Shown one piece after another: positions 59,575 through 64,000 of a stretch of DNA of 64,000 bases (positions are counted from its first letter, which is position 1; every line of letters begins with the position of its first letter). The notes beneath the pieces are model-generated. The model saw only the letters and a list, made by a program, of their open reading frames with translations. It searched no databases and was not told the origin of the DNA. This stretch comes from Ricinus communis (lineage: Eukaryota > Streptophyta > Magnoliopsida > Malpighiales > Euphorbiaceae): NCBI RefSeq assembly GCF_019578655.1, contig NC_063265.1, positions 18,896,285 through 18,960,284 of the forward strand, read 5' to 3'. The translations under genes and the position numbers were made by a program.

Positions 59575-59750
59575 AAAATATGATTGTTAATTTTCTATTA
59601 AATTAGAATTATTTATGTTAAACATTAAATTTAATTTGTGCTAAAATTAAAATTTTATTTTAATTTATTAAAAAAATTAATTTTAAATGAGTTTAAATAT
59701 TTTATAATAAGTTTAAAAGTCAACATATAATATTAAATTATTAATTGAAA

Positions 59751-60465
59751 TAATTACTATTTAATCATGTATTTTTTCATATTATATTAATTATCCACTA
59801 ATATTTAAGAAATATATTTTTTTTATCTTTTTATTTTGTAATTTTATATTGGAACAAACTCTGGGTACAAATAGTGTCTAATCCAAAATTTATGGCTTCT
59901 TTTTTTTTGTCTTTTTTTTATATTTTTGGTTGCCAACTACACAAATAACTCCAATTATTTCATATAGATAATTTTCATTTTAGTAAACATATTAAACATC
60001 TATTTCATTAAATAATTAAACTTTTTCTTTTTTAGTAACCTGAAAGCTAACTTCCTTTTTGGTTCATTAAGTCATAAGCATGAATGGTCTGCTAAGAATG
60101 TTATTTAGCTGTTATAGATCAAATATTAGATGATTTGAACTATTATCTGAAACCAGGATTAACATTAAGAAAAATTGATAAACTCAACTTGAAAACACAG
60201 AATTCAAAAGGCGAACAAGCCAATTCTAATATTGACAATATTTGTCATAATTCTTTTCTTAACATAATCAAAGCATAAGCCAAAGAACTTCGAAACATAC
60301 AATTCCTTATTTCTTATCTTAACATAAGTGAAGAGCATTACCACTTGAAGTTTAACATCTCAAGCTAATCCTAGTAGTTGACATTGTAACACACTTTAAA
60401 CAAGTAGTGCCCCCCCATAGAAACAAGGCCTTGCTTATTGTTGAAACTTTAATGATGTATAGTTC
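59751..60465. other. Spacer and 3' flank of the fourth P450 gene
   Basis: AT-rich, then mixed sequence close to the P450 stop that probably includes its 3' UTR. No other gene seen. Confidence 0.5.
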
Positions 60466-62432
60466 TTAAAATGGATTCATATGTTTAATAGGGTAACAAA
60501 CAAGAGGGGTAGCCATTTCTGCAGCAAATCCAGACCCTAAGCTCAAATCAGCTCTATCACCATCCTTAACTTTCCAATCGAAGCACTGAACCAATGCTCC
60601 AACAGCTGCATGCATAACCAGCATGGCAAGTGATGCACCAGGACATCCTCTTCTTCCACTTCCAAATGGAAGGTAACGAAAATTCTGACCTTTAAATTCC
60701 ATTTGATGCTCACCAATTTTCTCTTCAGAACTTTCCATAAATCTTTCAGGCAAGAACTCATCTGGGTTAGTCCAAGAATCTTCGTCCCTCATAACTGCAA
60801 AAACATTGACAAGAACTCTTGTTTTATTCTTAATAATTGATCCGTTTACCTTGCAGTCTTCTCCACATTCTCTAATGATCAATGGTGCTGATGGATGAAG
60901 CCTTAGAGTTTCTCTTACGACTGCTCTTAGGTATGGAAGATTTGGGACGTCTGATTCTTTGACTAGCCTGTTCGATCCCACTACTGTATTGATCTCATCT
61001 CTTAGTATCTTGAATGCTCTTGGACTGTTTATAAGCTCCCCCATGGCCCATTGCATGGCTGCTGACGATGTGTCTGTGCCTGCAAAGAATATGTCCTGAC
61101 CACATAGAGTCTATGAGCAAAGCTACTTAAAGAAACAATATAAGTGGGAGATAAAATTAATCTTCCTCTGTATAATCTGATTAATAGGTCAGGGAATTCT
61201 TCCCTTTTTCCTTTGTTTCCATCAATTTTAAAACTTCAATTAGTGGTATGAGGCCACAATTAATGCATATATGCAGTCACAATCATAATAGGATAGATTT
61301 CTGCATATATTGTTAGTGTGTACCTGTTGAAGGATGTATGAATTATAGATATCGAGTAGATAAGAGAACATAAAAGAGTTTATGAGATAAACTTAATTTA
61401 AGTCATGCAAATTGCTAGGCTCAAATTAAAATGATTTGTTAATTTGCTAATCGCCCATTCACCTAAAAAATTGGTTGCTTAATATGTATGCATGTAGAAG
61501 TTGAAGAGAAAAGAACTTACAAGCAAGAAAGACTTGATGTCATTTTTAGACAATCTAATTTCAGCAGTTGGGTCATTATATATCTCCAACAATATATCCA
61601 TTAAATCCTTTCTGTCCCCAACAAGACCTTTCAAAACCTTCTCTTCATGTTCCTTAATTATCCTCTCTACTAGTCTATCATACTTCTTCAATGCCCCAAC
61701 TAGCTTCTTCCCAGTTCCAGAGAAATCAAAAATCTTGAAAGGACCTAAAACATCACCTAAGCTTAACTTCCCTGCAAGCTCTAAACAAGTTTTAACCAAC
61801 CCCTTAATCTCTTCAGCATCATTATCACTACCTGAACACCTTGTGCTCATTGCCATCCTACAAATAGTATTGTTTGTTAAAGTAGTAAATTCACTGGTCA
61901 AATCACATATTTTTCCCTCTGTAGCACATCTCATCACCGATTCGACAAGCTTGATCTTTTCCTGATCACGGATATCAGAAAATTTGTCAAGTTGAGGAAC
62001 AGCAAGTAGCCTTGTCATGCATAGCTTCTTCATGAACCTCCAATAATCACCGTATTGAGCAGTGACAAATCTTGATCCTCTATAGATGAAGTATTCAGAG
62101 GAGCCAAATTCAGGTCTGGAAGAGAAATTGAGATCTTGGGTTTTGAAAATTTCTTTGGCTACAGCAGCACTGGAGGCAACAACACATGTTGATGCCCCTA
62201 AACGGATTTGCATGAGTGGACCGTAGCGACGAGCTAGTGCTTGGAAAGAACTGGGTAGGACTGAGCCGATTAGATGGAGGTGGCCGATAAGAGGTAGAGC
62301 TGGTGGGCTAGGTGGAGTGTGGAGTTTGGTAGGAGGTTTGAAGAATGCATGTTTGATGAAATAGTGGACTAGAAGGGCAGTGATGAACCAAATAAGGAAC
62401 AGAAGGTAATACGACATTTCACTTAGGGCCAT
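60466..62432 (-). CDS. CYP712: Cytochrome P450, CYP712-like, two exons
   Basis: Exon 1 is 62432-61521 and exon 2 is 61095-60466, with a GT-AG phase-0 intron of 425 bp. The product has 513 residues. It shows a membrane anchor (about 8-28), the hinge [15 protein letters not shown], a canonical I-helix AGTDTSS (309-315), RETLRLHP, LPERF and the heme loop [10 protein letters not shown] with Cys455. IYRGSRFVTAQYGDYWRFMK, MTRLLAVPQLDKFSDI and TNNTICRMAMSTRCSG are what I recall of CYP712A. It is clearly paralogous to the gene at 49698-51600 (shared IYRG, SSAA(I/V)A.EIFKT and VQCFDWKVKDG segments). Role unknown; CYP712 enzymes have been little characterised. Presumed ER-bound monooxygenase. Confidence 0.92.
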
Positions 62433-62501
62433 GGAAAATTTGAGAGAAGGCTTTAATTTCTTGAGTTTTAGGCTTGTCAGAGATTAGTGTTGCCTTAGCC
62501 T

Positions 62502-62511
62502 GATTATATAG
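62502..62511 (-). promoter_or_regulatory. Probable TATA box of the fourth P450 gene
   Basis: On the minus strand CTCTATATAATC lies about 70 bp before the start codon at 62432. Motif and position only. Confidence 0.45.
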
Positions 62512-64000
62512 AGTGCTCAGGCTTACTTGCTCTTATTGTTTGTGTGTGATTTTTTTTTCTTTTTTCTTTTTTTTTTTTTTGTTTCAAATTAGCCTCCTTT
62601 TAACCAATCAGTATTTGAGTATAGTAATTTACCAATATTCAATCTAAGATTATATTCTAACTTATGAGAATATTTTAGATAGATTTTACTCTATCAATTG
62701 TATATTGGTATTATGATATTATTTCTTAAATATAATATTTTTATTACTTAATTTTAATTATAAGCTATTAATGATAATAAATAATTCAATTAATATGAAA
62801 TTTTATTTTTAATATATAATGTTATTATGTGTTATATATAATTAGTTCTATTAGGTATGACGTAATACCTTATATTTATTTAAAAAAAATGATTTATTCA
62901 ATTAATTATCTACTAGGGCTAAATGATTATAGTACATATCAGCAATACCTTAGACAAAGTAATGATTACATCATTATAATACATAAATTTAAAATAGACA
63001 ACTCTTGTTAATGTAGAATTGATGTTTTCACGTGATAAGTGCCAAAGCATTAAGAAATCGCAAATATATATATATATATATTTTCTATTTCTTAGATCTA
63101 AATTTTTCTTAACAGTCTAATATTTAATATATAAAATTTTTATTTTCATATTTATATTATTTTTTACACATAAGATTCAAGTTTATACGATTTAAATTTA
63201 TGTGTAATTTTATAGTTTTTTCTATTAACTTATTAATTAATAAGTTATATTCTTAATTAAGTACTTATTCTAATTCTAGAAAATAACATGTTATTAATAA
63301 ATTAGTTTTCTAAATAGATAATAATTATTCTAAAAGATAACATATTAATAATATTTTAATATTATATTAATTAATAAATTAATTTTCTAATTAGATAATG
63401 ATGCTAAAAAATAATATTTTTAAATTTTATACTCACTAATAAATTAATTTTTAATTACATAATAATTCTAATTTTAAAAAATAATTAATAATATCAATTA
63501 CGTTGATAGTATTAATTTATATAATATTAGAGTTAATAAATAAATACTTTAAAAATAATTTATTAATAGTATTAATTTAAAAATAATATTATTAAATAAA
63601 TATTTTATTAGTATAATAATATAAATAAAATTTAGAAAAATCTAAAAAGAGTTAGTTTGCTATTATTTTTAAAATTATTATAAACCAATATTAAATATTG
63701 AACAATTAATTAAATTGTATCTACAAATTTAATTTTATAATCAAAATAATAATAATAGTCGTATAACACACGGATAGACAACTAGTTTAGATAAACTTAG
63801 AGTATTATATTTTATGGACTAAATCAATTGTTCAATCATCGTAAAGCATTTTAATAGTACTTTCTTTTTATATATCTTTTTATTAAATTATAAATAATTA
63901 ACTCTTTCTTTTAATTTATCTTAGAATGTATATGTATTCCAATAATATTTTTTTATTTTATTTTTTAGTTAATTTTTTATTAATAAAATAAAAAGAATAA
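62512..64000. other. AT-rich spacer to the window end
   Basis: Beyond the promoter, very AT-rich DNA. From about 63190 to 63610 a degenerate unit (AATAAATTAATTTTCTAATTAGATAATAATTCTAAAAAATAA-like in pieces) recurs about every 80-100 bp. A CACACGGAT...CTAGT string at 63768-63783 weakly resembles a Helitron 3' end. No gene seen. Confidence 0.45.

Larger units (their letters stand above)
57850..59750. mobile_element. Second fold-back element, split by a SIRE-like solo LTR
   Basis: The left arm (about 57855-58150) resembles the left arm of the element at 14447-15323 (AATTTATAATTTAATCTTTTAA, AGCACTAAATTCATTCAAAA, TAATATTATTAAATTACTATAT-like). The right arm (about 59590-59745) carries the inverted counterpart (AATTAATTTTAAATGAGTTT, AATAAGTTTAAAAGTCAACATATAA). 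The two arms are separated by a spacer and the solo LTR at 58304-59569. Ends approximate. Confidence 0.45.

Overview
This is nuclear DNA of a flowering plant, very probably a eudicot. The intergenic DNA is AT-rich, the introns are short GT-AG introns, and plant-specific families are present: a polygalacturonase-inhibiting protein, CYP71-clan P450s, and Copia, Gypsy, hAT and Mutator-type elements. The P450 set loosely suggests Malpighiales/Euphorbiaceae, but I cannot fix the species.

Layout. 1-695: 3' end of a PRP3 (U4/U6 snRNP) gene, plus strand. 696-8000: AT-rich spacer with a non-autonomous hAT element (4681-6349, 8-bp target duplication) and two head-to-head LINE RNase-H relics. 8062-9048: intronless PGIP gene, plus strand. 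10422-12925: five-exon ABHD18-like alpha/beta hydrolase, minus strand, convergent with PGIP. 13.9-21.1 kb: repeat-only spacer with a LINE relic, two fold-back elements, a 450-bp tandem duplication and a Pack-MULE-like element. 21486-30847: Tork-like Copia retrotransposon in the tandem form LTR-internal-LTR-internal-LTR. 31256-62432: four complete two-exon cytochrome P450 genes, all minus strand: two CYP93A-like (31256-33628, 35636-37762) and two CYP712-like (49698-51600, 60466-62432). The P450s are separated by three solo LTRs of one Gypsy-like family (one nested in a second hAT element), an AT-rich tandem array, and a SIRE-like solo LTR nested in a fold-back element. 62433-64000: AT-rich spacer.

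How it fits together. The P450s are membrane-anchored monooxygenases from sister families. Their shared strand, intron position and phase point to old local duplication, later pulled apart by retrotransposons. PGIP, CYP93 and CYP712 genes also lie close together in Arabidopsis (AT5G06860/70, AT5G06900/AT5G06905, from memory), so the gene order looks ancestral.

The retroelements record repeated recombination between LTRs: four solo LTRs with perfect target duplications, and one tandem Copia whose middle LTR is a right/left hybrid. One Copia internal copy carries a context-specific pattern of small changes at CTG/CAG sites. This looks like uncorrected long-read error in methylated DNA rather than biology. 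I found no convincing undescribed system. The most useful novel points are this artefact signature, the hybrid LTR, an unusual P450 I-helix, and several previously unlabelled nested elements.
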